Positions 8,688 to 19,980 are shown, numbered from the stretch's first letter. The stretch: DNA of 64,000 nucleotides from Clostridia bacterium (GCA_017512025.1 JAFWHH010000012.1:62001-126000), one strand, 5' to 3'. Made by a program: numbers and translations. The notes: a model not told the origin generated them from the letters alone.

Positions 8688-11042
8688 CTACGTTTTATCA
8701 AATAAATTGCCTGATTTTATATCTAAATGTACGTTAACATCAAATATTGAATTTTTGTAGTTATCAAGCCAATTATAAGCATTCCATTCTTGAATTGTTA
8801 AATAATTTTTTAGAGCATATACACCAAAACCACAAATATCTGATTCAAGATTTTTTGATGTATATAAAAGATAGTTATTAATTTGAGTAGATATATATTC
8901 AGAAGCTGCACTTTTTAACATATTTAGCTGATTTATATCGTCGTAATTTATAGAATCATTCATGGTTAGACCTTGTGCGACAAGAAATACATCAATTGAT
9001 ATATGAGGGGTACCATGTACAATAGATACTTTAGCTTTTGTCTTTTTTTCAGATGTAAGATTTAAGTCTATATATTTTTGTAGGTTTTCATCAATATCAA
9101 ATGGATTTGGAATGGATATAATACACGATTTTAGCTGGTTATTAACTAAAATGTGACAAATACTATCGAGACCAGAAAGCTCACCAACAAGTTTATCATC
9201 CTTAAAAACAGCAATTCCAAGATTATCAATAACATCTTTATCAGCAATTGGGCTATTACCGGCAGTATAATTACCATTTGCAAATGATGTAGATGAGTCT
9301 ACATCATTTGTTAGTACGTTACCAAGAATGGCGTATGCTTGAGAGCAAGAGTCTTTCATTTTAGAGTAGAATTCGAACAAGGTAATATCAATAGTATAGC
9401 CAGAGTATTTAGCAGAGTTTAAGGTTGATTCATAGAATCTAGCAGTTAAGTTTTCTAATGCGGGATCAACATTATTTAGATAATCTTTAGCATCACATTT
9501 TGTAATAATAATACTGCAATCATTTCTAAGCTCTGAATTATTTAGAAGCGTTTCTAAGTAGGGGGATATTCCTTTTTTAGCAAGTGTTTCAGAAATTAGT
9601 ACAACTTGGCAATGAGATAAATTAAGCTTTTTACTTATATGATTATTAATTAGTGATAGACCAGAGTCTATTGTATTACACTTAATCGTTGTTACATTTG
9701 AACTTTTAGATTGAGAGGTGCTACCAGATGAGTCACTAGAAGAGCTATTTGAAGAATTGCCATCTGATGTTGCTATTTGGACACTAAGTACGAGCTCATT
9801 GTTGTCATCCAAATCTAAACCAATAGCAACAACATATGCAAGCTCTTCAATACCGGTTGCATCAAAACACCCTGTAAAGCTAAATAGTATTGTAATGAGT
9901 ATCAATAAAGAGCATATACTCTTAGAGATTTTATTCAAATAATTCTTTAAGTTAGCAATTAACAAAACTATTGGTATTATAAGAAAAATAAAGACAAGAA
10001 TACATGGAATCATTATCTTTTCGGTATTTATATATACTATTGGATTATTTTGAAACCATACGGAACATACAAGTTGTAGAGCGGCAATTATATAGATAAT
10101 AAATGATATTATTTGTTTCGAAGAATTCGTAGATGAATCTATGCGTAGTAGCTTTTGAATGATTAATACAATGAAAAATACTGTTACGCTAAGATAGGAA
10201 ACAATGGAGAGTATCCATACAATCATGAAAAGTGCATTTATACCATGAATAACATTACCATGATGTACTACCATTGTAAGTAAATACAAACTCATATTTT
10301 CGTTGGTATTTATATTAAACGAAAAAACAAATAACATACATAAAACACTAAAAAATAAAGCAACACCTGATAGAATAAGTGAAAATATCGTTATCTTCTT
10401 CAGATTTGTATTTTTATCCAATACGGATGGGAGAAGAAAGACATATCCAATACCAGAAAGTGCATATAGATTTGATAGTCCTGATATAAAAGTTGCATCG
10501 ATTCCATATCCTAGAATTGGAAAGATTCTTTGCGGTTCAAAATCTTTTATCGGAGCAAGTAATAATATAACCAATCCAATATATGCAATAGGAATAATAT
10601 AAAGACAGCTATTTGATATGCTTTTTATACCATGTCTAGTTGCTATAATAACTGGGATAATCATTAATATAACTATAAATACAATCGGGGACTGGGTAAA
10701 ATAGATGGTTTTTAGTGTATAAGAAAAGCTTCTTATGACTGTACATGATACAAAGAATAGAAGGGCTATTTGAATTATACTAACCATAAACTTTAGTATT
10801 GGACCTCCTGCATATTCAGATATATCTATAATATCTTTTCCAGTGAATCTTTTCATAAGTTTAAATGTAATTGCAATGAAGATAAAAGTTATAACGATAA
10901 TATATATAGTATTTATCCATGCTGCTGATCCTGTAGAGGATATGACAAGCTCTGGGAGATTCAATATAATCTTATTTGCCATAATAAGAGATAATAATCC
11001 AATTGCTTCAATATTATTAAGCTTAGCATTAGTTAATGACAT
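8688..11042 (-). CDS. GerB-GerC fusion: spore germinant receptor permease joined to Ger(x)C lipoprotein
   Basis: 784 aa in one uninterrupted frame. Residues 1 to about 370 form a multi-pass spore permease of the GerB/GerKB family (amino acid/polyamine/organocation transporter fold, about ten membrane segments). Residues from about 375 match a whole Ger(x)C lipoprotein, including what is normally its signal peptide (SLLILITILFSFTGC) with lipobox-like FTGC at C392, followed by the typical GIEELAYVVAIGLD. The two are normally separate subunits of a Ger receptor in the spore inner membrane. The start is 2 bp after the gerA stop. A Ser-rich insert (GNSSNSSSSDSSGS) lies near 420-440. No clear terminator follows. 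Confidence 0.85.
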   Translation of the reverse strand: MSLTNAKLNNIEAIGLLSLIMANKIILNLPELVISSTGSAAWINTIYIIVITFIFIAITFKLMKRFTGKDIIDISEYAGGPILKFMVSIIQIALLFFVSCTVIRSFSYTLKTIYFTQSPIVFIVILMIIPVIIATRHGIKSISNSCLYIIPIAYIGLVILLLAPIKDFEPQRIFPILGYGIDATFISGLSNLYALSGIGYVFLLPSVLDKNTNLKKITIFSLILSGVALFFSVLCMLFVFSFNINTNENMSLYLLTMVVHHGNVIHGINALFMIVWILSIVSYLSVTVFFIVLIIQKLLRIDSSTNSSKQIISFIIYIIAALQLVCSVWFQNNPIVYINTEKIMIPCILVFIFLIIPIVLLIANLKNYLNKISKSICSLLILITILFSFTGCFDATGIEELAYVVAIGLDLDDNNELVLSVQIATSDGNSSNSSSSDSSGSTSQSKSSNVTTIKCNTIDSGLSLINNHISKKLNLSHCQVVLISETLAKKGISPYLETLLNNSELRNDCSIIITKCDAKDYLNNVDPALENLTARFYESTLNSAKYSGYTIDITLFEFYSKMKDSCSQAYAILGNVLTNDVDSSTSFANGNYTAGNSPIADKDVIDNLGIAVFKDDKLVGELSGLDSICHILVNNQLKSCIISIPNPFDIDENLQKYIDLNLTSEKKTKAKVSIVHGTPHISIDVFLVAQGLTMNDSINYDDINQLNMLKSAASEYISTQINNYLLYTSKNLESDICGFGVYALKNYLTIQEWNAYNWLDNYKNSIFDVNVHLDIKSGNLFDKT

Positions 11043-11044
11043 CT

Positions 11045-12586
11045 TTAATGTTTATACCTCCAATTCATACTGATATGGTTTTGAACATGAGATTTCTTTG
11101 AATAGGTAAATTTAGAAATATTTTCTCTTTTCCATATAGGAAGAACAAAGTAATTTGAAATACTTCGCTTTTTTAACTGAGATGGATCAAGATAGGATGC
11201 ACCGAAAGATTCTATACTGCACATTATTGTAAGCTGGATAAATATTCCAATACCGATTCCAAGAAAACCGGCTAGATATCCAAGAATGATATAAATAAAT
11301 CTACAAATTCTAAATGTAAAGTTTAAAGAAAAATCAGGAATGCTAAATGAGCAGATTCCGGTAATTGCAACAATAATTATTAAAATTGGACTTACAAGAG
11401 ATGCGGATACAGCAGCTTCACCAAGTATTAAAGCACCAACAATACCAATTGTTGTTCCAAGCGGAGATGGAACTCTAAGACCAGCTTCACGAATTAATTC
11501 AAAGGAGATTTCCATAAGTAAAATCTCAACAACGGTAGGGAAGGGAACTGATTCTCTAGAAGCGGCTATCGTAAATAATAGCTCCGTTGGGATTAAATCT
11601 TGATGATAATTTGTAATTCCAATATAGATTCCTGGTAGTAGAACAGAGAAGAATACAGCAATTAGTCGAATAATTTTACTTAAATTAGCAAATTGATACT
11701 TTACATTTAAATCTTCTGGTGAAGATAAGAAATCTAAAAATACTCCAGGAACAATAAGAACATAGGGACTACCATTAACAATTAAGCATACTCTTCCATC
11801 AAGAATATAGTTAACTGCTTTGTCAGGTCGTTCGGTGGCTATAACTTGTGGATAAATGTTATTGGGATTATCTTGAATTAGTTGTTCAAGCTGTCCAGAT
11901 GATGTTAAATAATCTATATCTAAGTTATTAATTCTTCTTTTTATTTCTGTAATAAGATTATTGCTAGTAATATTACATAGATAACAAATAGCAATATTTG
12001 TCTTTGTCAGCTTTCCAACAGAGACAGTTTCTAGAACCAGATTTTCATTATTAATTAGCCTTCTTAAAATGGTTGTATTAGTTCTTAAGTTTTCAACAAA
12101 TGACTCTTGTGAACCACGTACAACTATTTCGTTTGATGGACTATTAATTTCTCTTTGTTTAAAACCTTTTACATCTAAATTAAATGCTTCTTCTAATGTA
12201 TCAACAAACAAAACACAATTTCCCATATTAATAGCAGAGAATACCTTATCAAAAGTCTGAACTTTATCAGCGGCATTTTGTGGTAATAAACAATCGTAGA
12301 TATAAGTGCTAACATCTAAGTTCGAATCATCGTTGTTTAAATATTTTTCATCAGTTATTTCGAAAGAGTTTCCGTTATTTCTCAAGATTAATGGATTTAG
12401 TATAAAGTTATTAATTAAAGTACTATCTGCCATACCATCAATGAAGATAACAAATGCTTTGTAACGAATATTATTAACTAGAATATAAAAGTTTCTAATT
12501 ATAATATCTGTACTTAAATTAGAGTGATAGATACTTTTTAAATAATTTATATTTTTTGAGATATTTGCATAAATATTTGAAGTCAT
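11045..12586 (-). CDS. Spore germination receptor A subunit (GerA/GerKA family)
   Basis: 513 aa. The N-terminal 300 residues are the soluble GerA domain (IDGMADSTLINNFILNPL); several membrane segments follow with the conserved ESVPFPTVVEILLME and RVPSPLGTTIGIVGALILGEAAV motifs. The A subunit contributes to a nutrient-responsive ion channel in the spore inner membrane. It is first in a two-gene operon with the GerB-GerC fusion, so the operon encodes all three receptor parts. AAAGG precedes the ATG. A sigma-G-like promoter at 12608-12637 fits forespore expression. Confidence 0.93.
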   Translation of the reverse strand: MTSNIYANISKNINYLKSIYHSNLSTDIIIRNFYILVNNIRYKAFVIFIDGMADSTLINNFILNPLILRNNGNSFEITDEKYLNNDDSNLDVSTYIYDCLLPQNAADKVQTFDKVFSAINMGNCVLFVDTLEEAFNLDVKGFKQREINSPSNEIVVRGSQESFVENLRTNTTILRRLINNENLVLETVSVGKLTKTNIAICYLCNITSNNLITEIKRRINNLDIDYLTSSGQLEQLIQDNPNNIYPQVIATERPDKAVNYILDGRVCLIVNGSPYVLIVPGVFLDFLSSPEDLNVKYQFANLSKIIRLIAVFFSVLLPGIYIGITNYHQDLIPTELLFTIAASRESVPFPTVVEILLMEISFELIREAGLRVPSPLGTTIGIVGALILGEAAVSASLVSPILIIIVAITGICSFSIPDFSLNFTFRICRFIYIILGYLAGFLGIGIGIFIQLTIMCSIESFGASYLDPSQLKKRSISNYFVLPIWKRENISKFTYSKKSHVQNHISMNWRYKH

Positions 12587-12607
12587 AGTAATACCTTTCT
12601 TTATTAC

Positions 12608-12637
12608 TAGTATCTATAAAATATAAGTTATTATTCA
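12608..12637 (-). promoter_or_regulatory. Sigma-G-like forespore promoter of the ger operon
   Basis: On the minus strand: TGAATA, 17-bp spacer, GATACTA. The known sigma-G pattern is about TGnATA and CATAnTA, so one -10 position differs. It lies 22 bp before the gerA start. Confidence 0.55.
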
Positions 12638-12647
12638 AATTCAATTA

Positions 12648-12675
12648 TTGAATTTTTAAAATTATGTGCTATAAT
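12648..12675 (+). promoter_or_regulatory. Sigma-A promoter of the zinc-ribbon gene
   Basis: TTGAAT, 16-bp spacer, TATAAT with an extended TGC. It lies upstream of ATG 12706 and rules out an in-frame ATG at 12664. Confidence 0.75.
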
Positions 12676-12705
12676 TTGCTTAATAATGTTGAAAAGGAGA
12701 AAGAT

Positions 12706-13245
12706 ATGAGTAAAGTTTGTAATTTTTGTGGAAATGTTTTAAATGATGGTGATAAGTTTTGTACTAAATGTGGTGCAGTTATTAATGACAATAATGTTAG
12801 TGGACAAAATGTAAATACTCAAACAAACTATAACGCACAACCAAACTATAATGTAAATAACAATGCAAGTAATGGAGCTGCTGTTGCTGCTATGATTATG
12901 GGAATTATTGGTCTAGTATTCTTTTGGGCACCAATTATACCATTAATACTTGGAATTTTAGCTTTAGTATTTGGTATAAAGGGATTAAATGCATCAAATT
13001 CATTACCTCAAAATAAAGGAAAGGGAATGGGAATCGCTGGTATTGTTTGTGGTTCAATAGCTATGATAATTGGATTTATATATACAATTATTTGGATAAT
13101 GGCTTTTGCTTTTGTGGCTACTGAATACGATACATACAAGAATGAATTTAATAGATACTATAATTATGACATTGATTTATATTCAACAGTTCAAACAATT
13201 GATCAAGACAATGTAAAAACAATATTAGATGATTACAATTTTTAA
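12706..13245 (+). CDS. Zinc-ribbon membrane protein with DUF4190-like region
   Basis: 179 aa. It opens with a zinc ribbon (CNFCGNVLNDGDKFCTKCG), then an Asn/Gln-rich linker, then two hydrophobic segments of the DUF4190 type (AAMIMGIIGLVFFWAPIIPL and GIAGIVCGSIAMIIGFIYT, with KGMG between). Proteins of this layout are common in Firmicutes; their function is not known. ATG 12706 follows AAAAGGAG. Monocistronic with its own promoter and terminator. Confidence 0.8.
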   Translation: MSKVCNFCGNVLNDGDKFCTKCGAVINDNNVSGQNVNTQTNYNAQPNYNVNNNASNGAAVAAMIMGIIGLVFFWAPIIPLILGILALVFGIKGLNASNSLPQNKGKGMGIAGIVCGSIAMIIGFIYTIIWIMAFAFVATEYDTYKNEFNRYYNYDIDLYSTVQTIDQDNVKTILDDYNF

Positions 13246-13282
13246 GATTGAATGATTAATTTTTCATAATTAAGTACAAAAT

Positions 13283-13318
13283 AACCTAGAAGATAATCTT
13301 CTAGGTTTTATTTTTATA
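13283..13318 (+). terminator. Intrinsic terminator after the zinc-ribbon gene
   Basis: AACCTAGAAGAT and its perfect complement form the stem, followed by TTTTATTTTTAT. Confidence 0.88.
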
Positions 13319-13438
13319 TTTTATATTAATTCGATAAAAAAAGAGCGAGCGCTAAACAATAGAATATCACATATTATATGTCAAAATCAATAGAAAATTG
13401 CAAAAAGAAAAATTTTGTTAAAATGCCTAAAATTGTAC

Positions 13439-13467
13439 TTGAAATGTGTATTTTTTTGGTATACAAT
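13439..13467 (+). promoter_or_regulatory. Sigma-A promoter of gap
   Basis: TTGAAA, 17-bp spacer, TACAAT. The predicted transcript starts near 13474, giving a leader of about 64 nt. No cggR regulator gene or obvious CggR operator is present. Confidence 0.75.
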
Positions 13468-13473
13468 GGCAAC

Positions 13474-13519
13474 GATTGGTTAATAAAATTATAGCTAATC
13501 ATAGATGTTATAAAACATC
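13474..13519 (+). promoter_or_regulatory. Tandem 5' UTR hairpins before gap
   Basis: GATTGGTTA (13474-13482) pairs with TAGCTAATC (13492-13500), starting at the predicted +1. A second hairpin, GATGTT-ATAA-AACATC (13504-13519), ends 5 nt before the ribosome site GGAGGA. Likely mRNA-stabilising; inferred. Confidence 0.5.
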
Positions 13520-13537
13520 GGAATGGAGGAATTTTTA

Positions 13538-14554
13538 ATGTCAGTAAAAGTAGCTATTAATGGATTTGGACGTATAGGACGTCTAGCATTTAGACAAATG
13601 TTTGGAGCAGAAGGATATGAAATCGTTGCAATAAACGATTTAACAAGCCCAGATATGCTTGCACATTTATTAAAATATGATTCAGCACAAGGAAGATACG
13701 AAAAAGCAGATACAGTTGTTGCTGGAGAAGACTCTATAACAGTAGATGGAAAAACAATTAAAATATATGCAGAAAAAGAAGCAAAGAATTTACCTTGGGG
13801 TGAACTTGATGTTGATGTTGTACTTGAGTGTACAGGATTCTATACATCTAAAGACTTATCTCAAGCTCATATAGATGCAGGAGCTAAAAAAGTTGTTATA
13901 TCTGCACCAGCTGGAAAAGATTTACCAACAATCGTTTATAGTGTTAATGAAGATACATTAACAGCAGATGATCAAATTATTTCAGCTGCATCATGTACAA
14001 CAAACTGTTTAGCACCAATGGCATATACATTAAACAAATATGCACCAATTCAATCTGGTATCATGTCAACAATACATGCTTACACAGGTGACCAAATGTT
14101 ATTAGATGGTCCACATAGAAAAGGTGATTTAAGAAGAGCAAGAGCAGCAGCTTGCAGCATTGTTCCTAACTCAACAGGAGCAGCTAAAGCAATTGGATTA
14201 GTTATTCCAGAATTAAATGGAAAATTAATTGGATCAGCTCAAAGAGTTCCAGTTCCAACAGGATCAACAACTATATTAACTGCAGTTGTTAAAGGTGAAA
14301 ACGTCACTGTTGATGGAATTAACGCAGCTATGAAAGCAGCAGCTAACGACTCTTTCGGATATACAGAAGAGCAATTAGTTTCTTCAGATATCATAGGAAT
14401 CACATATGGATCTCTATTTGATGCAACACAAACAATGGTTACAGAAATTGGAGATGGATTATATCAAGTACAAGTTGTAGCTTGGTATGATAATGAAAAT
14501 TCTTACACAAGCCAAATGGTAAGAACAATAAAATACTTTGCTGAATTAGCTTAA
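13538..14554 (+). CDS. gap: Glyceraldehyde-3-phosphate dehydrogenase, type I
   Basis: NAD-dependent oxidation of glyceraldehyde 3-phosphate to 1,3-bisphosphoglycerate. 338 aa, typical. The Rossmann fold opens with NGFGRIGRL; the catalytic cysteine is C153 in [26 protein letters not shown] and [12 protein letters not shown] follow. ATG 13538 is eight bases after GGAGGA; the ORF extends in frame a little further upstream, but over the ribosome site. First gene of the glycolytic cluster, separated from pgk by a stem-loop that may make its transcript the most abundant. Confidence 0.97.
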   Translation: MSVKVAINGFGRIGRLAFRQMFGAEGYEIVAINDLTSPDMLAHLLKYDSAQGRYEKADTVVAGEDSITVDGKTIKIYAEKEAKNLPWGELDVDVVLECTGFYTSKDLSQAHIDAGAKKVVISAPAGKDLPTIVYSVNEDTLTADDQIISAASCTTNCLAPMAYTLNKYAPIQSGIMSTIHAYTGDQMLLDGPHRKGDLRRARAAACSIVPNSTGAAKAIGLVIPELNGKLIGSAQRVPVPTGSTTILTAVVKGENVTVDGINAAMKAAANDSFGYTEEQLVSSDIIGITYGSLFDATQTMVTEIGDGLYQVQVVAWYDNENSYTSQMVRTIKYFAELA

Positions 14555-14564
14555 GTTAATAATA

Positions 14565-14614
14565 GGGACGGGGCGTAAAATTTAAGCTGGCTTAAGTTTT
14601 GCTTCGTCCTTTTG
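14565..14614 (+). terminator. Stem-loop between gap and pgk (partial terminator or processing site)
   Basis: GGGACGGGGC pairs, with G-U pairs, to GCTTCGTCC; an inner TTAAGC/GCTTAA stem sits in the loop and only four or five T follow. It may attenuate transcription into pgk. Confidence 0.6.
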
Positions 14615-14649
14615 GCGTTTATATAATAAATAAGAAAAGGAGATTTTCT

Positions 14650-15837
14650 ATGAGCAAGAAAACAGTTAGAGATATTGATTTAAAAGATAAGAAAGTATTT
14701 GTTAGATGTGATTTCAATGTTCCATTAGATGAGAATGGTGTAATTACAGATAACAGAAGAATTGTTGGAGCTTTACCAACTATAAATTATTTATTAGAGA
14801 ATAATTGTAAAGTTATTTTATGCTCTCACCTAGGAAGACCAAAGGGAGAAGTCAAACCAGAATTTTCATTAGCACCAGTTGCTGCTGAATTATCTAAATT
14901 ATTAGGTAAAGAAGTTAAACTAGCTAAAGATGTTATTGGTGAAAGTGCTAAAGAATTAACATCAAACATGAAAAATGGTGACGTTGTTCTATTAGAGAAC
15001 GTTAGATTTGACTCTAGAGAAGAAAAGAATGATCCAGAGCTTTCAAAAGAGCTTGCTTCAATGGCTGAAATATTTGTAAATGATGCATTTGGTACAGCTC
15101 ACAGAGCACACAGCTCAACAGCAGGTATTGCTGATTATTTACCAGCTGTTTCAGGATTCTTAATCGAGAAAGAACTTAAGTTCTTAGGAGATGCTTTAGA
15201 GAACCCAGAAAGACCGTTTGTTGCAATTCTTGGAGGAAAGAAAGTTTCTGATAAGATAGGAGTTATCAATAGCTTACTAGAAAAAGTAGATACACTTATG
15301 ATTGGTGGAGCTATGGCATATACATTCTATAAAGCTCAAGGATATAATGTAGGTGATTCTATTTGTGAACTTGATAAATTAGATTTAGCAAATGAATTAA
15401 TGGCTAAAGCTAAAGAAAAAGGTGTTAAATTCATGCTTCCAATAGATACTAAACTTGGAAAAGAATTTGATCCAAACACAGAAACAAAAACTGTTAGTTG
15501 GACAGAAATGCCTGATGGATGGCAAGGTTTTGATATTGGAAAAGAAACTATTGAATTATACAAGAATGAACTAGATTCAGCTAAAACAGTTATTTGGAAT
15601 GGTCCTCTTGGATTATTTGAATTTGACGCATTTGCTGATGGTACAAACGAAGTAGCTAAGAAATTAGCAGAGCTTACAGATTGTACAACAATCATTGGTG
15701 GAGGAGATTCTGCAGCAGCTGTTGAGAAAGCAGGTCTAGCTGATAAGATGACACATATTTCAACAGGTGGTGGAGCTTCACTTGAATTCTTAGAAGGTAA
15801 GAAATTACCAGGAATCGAATGTTTACAAGATAAATAG
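14650..15837 (+). CDS. pgk: Phosphoglycerate kinase
   Basis: Transfers phosphate from 1,3-bisphosphoglycerate to ADP. 395 aa, full length. Motifs: [10 protein letters not shown] and DNRRI (substrate-binding N-domain), [10 protein letters not shown], the hinge region, [10 protein letters not shown] and the nucleotide-binding [13 protein letters not shown] followed by [17 protein letters not shown] 14650 follows AAAGGAG; in-frame codons back to 14599 lie inside the preceding stem-loop. The downstream DUF1653 gene starts 14 bp after the stop, so the two are co-transcribed. Confidence 0.97.
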   Translation: MSKKTVRDIDLKDKKVFVRCDFNVPLDENGVITDNRRIVGALPTINYLLENNCKVILCSHLGRPKGEVKPEFSLAPVAAELSKLLGKEVKLAKDVIGESAKELTSNMKNGDVVLLENVRFDSREEKNDPELSKELASMAEIFVNDAFGTAHRAHSSTAGIADYLPAVSGFLIEKELKFLGDALENPERPFVAILGGKKVSDKIGVINSLLEKVDTLMIGGAMAYTFYKAQGYNVGDSICELDKLDLANELMAKAKEKGVKFMLPIDTKLGKEFDPNTETKTVSWTEMPDGWQGFDIGKETIELYKNELDSAKTVIWNGPLGLFEFDAFADGTNEVAKKLAELTDCTTIIGGGDSAAAVEKAGLADKMTHISTGGGASLEFLEGKKLPGIECLQDK

Positions 15838-15851
15838 TAGGAGATTTTTGT

Positions 15852-16082
15852 ATGGAAGAATTAAAGATTAAAGGTATATATAAACACTACAAAGGTGACT
15901 TATATATGGTCGAAGATATTATTTATAACAGTGAAACATGTGAAAAAATGGTCGCTTATAGAGCATTATATGGAGAGAATAAGCTATGGTGCAGACCCTA
16001 TGATATGTTTCTTGAAGAAGTAAATAAAAACGGACAGAAATATAGATTCGAATTACAAAATATAAAAAGTGTAAAAGACTAA
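15852..16082 (+). CDS. DUF1653 small protein within the glycolytic operon
   Basis: 76 aa. It matches the DUF1653 pattern: an IKGIYKHYKGDLYMVEDI start (usual 'G.y.HyKG..Y.v'), then YRALYGENKLWCRPYDMFLEEV and a final RF. The family is a small, probably SH3-like domain of unknown role. It lies 14 bp after pgk and 30 bp before tpiA, with no terminator on either side. Its place inside a glycolytic operon may only reflect gene order, or may hint at a link to metabolism; nothing here decides between them. Confidence 0.85.
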   Translation: MEELKIKGIYKHYKGDLYMVEDIIYNSETCEKMVAYRALYGENKLWCRPYDMFLEEVNKNGQKYRFELQNIKSVKD

Positions 16083-16112
16083 TTATTTATTATGAGAAGG
16101 TGAGGAGTAAAA

Positions 16113-16865
16113 ATGAGAAGAAAAGTTATTGCAGGAAACTGGAAAATGAATATGCTTCCAAATGAAGCAATTAGCATGATTACAGAGCTTGCTCCATTAG
16201 TTAAAGATACAGAAAATGAAGTAGTACTTTGCGTACCATATACAGATTTATTTTATGCTCTATTAACTGCACAAGAAACAAATATTAAAATTGGTGCACA
16301 AAACATGCACTTCGAAGAAAAAGGAGCTTATACTGGAGAAGTATCTGGTGCAATGCTTAAATCAATAGGTGTTGAATATGTAATTATTGGACACTCTGAG
16401 AGAAGACAATATTTTGCCGAGACAGATGAGACTGTTAATAAGAAAATTAAAGCTGCTTTTGCAAATGGTTTAAAGCCAATAGTTTGTGTTGGTGAGTCTC
16501 TTGAAGAAAAAGAAGCTGGAAAAACAGCTGAAATTATTACAAATCAAACGAAACTTGCCCTTGAAGGCTTGACAAATGAGCAAGTAAGAAATACAATTAT
16601 AGCCTACGAACCAATATGGGCAATCGGTACAGGAAAGACTGCTACTTCTGAAGATGCAAATAACAGTATTATATGCATCAGAAACAAGATTGCAGAAATC
16701 TATGGAAATGATGTAGCTCAAGATGTTATAATACAATATGGTGGTAGTGTTAAATCTACAAATGCAAAAGAGCTATTTACTACATCTGATATTGACGGAG
16801 GTCTTATCGGTGGTGCTAGCTTAAAAGCAGATGAATTTAGCAAAATAGTAAATTATGATAAATAA
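16113..16865 (+). CDS. tpiA: Triosephosphate isomerase
   Basis: Interconverts dihydroxyacetone phosphate and glyceraldehyde 3-phosphate. 250 aa, TIM barrel. It starts with RKVIAGNWKMN (substrate-binding Asn/Lys), has the catalytic His in IIGHSERR, the catalytic Glu in AYEPIWAIGTG (with flexible loop 6) and the phosphate-binding YGGSVK and GLIGGASL. Preceded by GAGGAG. All active-site residues are present. Confidence 0.97.
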   Translation: MRRKVIAGNWKMNMLPNEAISMITELAPLVKDTENEVVLCVPYTDLFYALLTAQETNIKIGAQNMHFEEKGAYTGEVSGAMLKSIGVEYVIIGHSERRQYFAETDETVNKKIKAAFANGLKPIVCVGESLEEKEAGKTAEIITNQTKLALEGLTNEQVRNTIIAYEPIWAIGTGKTATSEDANNSIICIRNKIAEIYGNDVAQDVIIQYGGSVKSTNAKELFTTSDIDGGLIGGASLKADEFSKIVNYDK

Positions 16866-16867
16866 TC

Positions 16868-16895
16868 TATAGAGGGAACTTAGTTTCCCTCTATA
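16868..16895 (+). other. Intercistronic stem-loop between tpiA and gpmI
   Basis: TATAGAGGGAA and its perfect complement enclose a six-base loop. No T-run follows, so it is not a standard terminator; it may be an mRNA processing or stability element. Confidence 0.6.
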
Positions 16896-16946
16896 AGAGT
16901 GAGAACTATATTAATAGTTTGAAGAAAAAGGGTGGTATATACAAAA

Positions 16947-18482
16947 ATGAGTAAGAAAACTACAATGTTAATGATAATCGATGGTTATGGTATTAACAAA
17001 AATGAAAAAGGAAACGCAGTAATGGCTGCCAATACACCAAATTTAGACAAGCTTAATAAAACTTGTCCAACTACAGAAATCTATACAAGCGGTCTTCAAG
17101 TAGGATTACCAGAAGGTCAAATGGGAAATTCAGAGGTTGGTCATACAAATATTGGCGCTGGTAGAATCGTATATCAACAATTAACAAAAATTACAAAATC
17201 TATAGAGGATGGAGATTTCTTTAGTATTCCAGAGTTTGTTGCTGCTATAGATAATTGTAAAAAGAATAATTCTAAATTACATATTATGGGTCTTGTATCT
17301 GACGGAGGTGTTCATAGTCATATTCGTCATTTATATGGTGTACTTGAAATGGCTAAGAGAAAGGACTTTGAAGATGTATATGTTCATTGTTTCTTAGATG
17401 GTAGAGATACTCCACCAGCATCAGCTGAAGAGTACATTATGCAACTTGAAGGAAAAATGAAACAAAAAGGAATTGGTAAAATCGCATCAGTTTCTGGACG
17501 TTTCTATGCAATGGATAGAGATAAGAGATGGGAAAGAATTCAAAAGGTATATGATGCAATTGTTAATGGTGTTGGAGAAAGAGCTTCAACAGCTGCAGGT
17601 GCAATTGAAGATTCATATCAAAAAGAAATCTTTGACGAGTTTGTTGTACCAACAATAATTGCAAGTAACGATAAGAATGTTGCTACAATTGGACCAAAGG
17701 ATTCTGTAATATTCTTTAACTTTAGACCAGATAGAGCAAGAGAATTAACTAGAGTTTTAGTTGATCCAGAATTTAATGAATTTGAAACAAGAAAAGATTT
17801 AGACTTATATTTTGTATGTATGACTGAATATGATGCAACACTTCCAAATGTAAACGTTGCTTTCAAACCAGAAAGACTTAACAATACATTTGGTGAATAT
17901 ATAAGCAGTAAAGGATTAACACAACTTAGAATTGCAGAGACAGAAAAATATGCACATGTTACATTCTTCTTCAATGGTGGAGAAGAAAAGCAATATCCAG
18001 GAGAAGATAGAATTTTAGTTCCTTCACCAAAGGTTTTAACATATGATTTACAACCTGAGATGAGTGAACCAGAAGTAACTGAAAAAGTTGTAGAAGCTAT
18101 CAATTCTGGAAAATATGATGCAATCATTCTTAACTATGCAAATTCTGATATGGTTGGTCATACTGGAAGTATGGAAGCTGCTATTAAAGCACTAGAAGCA
18201 GTTGACGATGGTGTTGGTAAAGTTGTAGAAGCTATTAAGAATAATGGCGGAGTATTATTAGTAACAGCTGATCATGGTAACTCAGAGCAAATGATTGACT
18301 ATGTTACAGGTGAACCACATACAGCACATACAACAAACCCTGTTCCATTAATTCTATATGGAATGGAAAATGCAAAATTAAAATCAGGAAAGCTAGCTGA
18401 TTTAGCTCCAACAATGCTTGATATTATGGGACTAGAAAAGCCAGAAGAAATGACAGGTGAAAGCTTGTTAATAAGAGAATAA
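16947..18482 (+). CDS. gpmI: 2,3-bisphosphoglycerate-independent phosphoglycerate mutase
   Basis: Converts 3-phosphoglycerate to 2-phosphoglycerate with two Mn ions. 511 aa. Alkaline phosphatase-fold motifs: LMIIDGYG with GNAV, the phosphorylated serine S62 in [67 protein letters not shown] and [11 protein letters not shown] chose ATG 16947 (MSKKTTMLM); an in-frame GTG at 16932 lies within the AAAGGGTGG ribosome site. Last gene of the gap-to-gpmI cluster. Confidence 0.96.
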   Translation: MSKKTTMLMIIDGYGINKNEKGNAVMAANTPNLDKLNKTCPTTEIYTSGLQVGLPEGQMGNSEVGHTNIGAGRIVYQQLTKITKSIEDGDFFSIPEFVAAIDNCKKNNSKLHIMGLVSDGGVHSHIRHLYGVLEMAKRKDFEDVYVHCFLDGRDTPPASAEEYIMQLEGKMKQKGIGKIASVSGRFYAMDRDKRWERIQKVYDAIVNGVGERASTAAGAIEDSYQKEIFDEFVVPTIIASNDKNVATIGPKDSVIFFNFRPDRARELTRVLVDPEFNEFETRKDLDLYFVCMTEYDATLPNVNVAFKPERLNNTFGEYISSKGLTQLRIAETEKYAHVTFFFNGGEEKQYPGEDRILVPSPKVLTYDLQPEMSEPEVTEKVVEAINSGKYDAIILNYANSDMVGHTGSMEAAIKALEAVDDGVGKVVEAIKNNGGVLLVTADHGNSEQMIDYVTGEPHTAHTTNPVPLILYGMENAKLKSGKLADLAPTMLDIMGLEKPEEMTGESLLIRE

Positions 18483-18600
18483 TTTTACATAGAACATATT
18501 TATTTGTTAAAACACTGAAACATTTTGCAAATACTTTAAATAAAAATTTGCAGTTTTAGGTTTTATATATATTACTAAATAATACAAGGAGGAATTTTAA

Positions 18601-19914
<1,314 letters not shown>

Positions 19915-19944
19915 TTTTGTAAAATAGAAGTTAAGAGAACAAAT

Positions 19945-19980
19945 AAATAAAACCACCAGTTATACTGGTGGTTTTATTTT
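19945..19980. terminator. Bidirectional terminator between eno and the 20027 gene
   Basis: A 16-bp perfect stem (AAATAAAACCACCAGT and complement) has a TAT loop, with A-run before and T-run after. A second hairpin, GAAGGAGATAG/CTATCTCCTTC (19987-20024), follows. Confidence 0.9.

Noticed and set aside
18483-18600. Specific promoter for eno
   Set aside because: Several A/T-rich hexamers are present but none with acceptable spacing and match; left unassigned.
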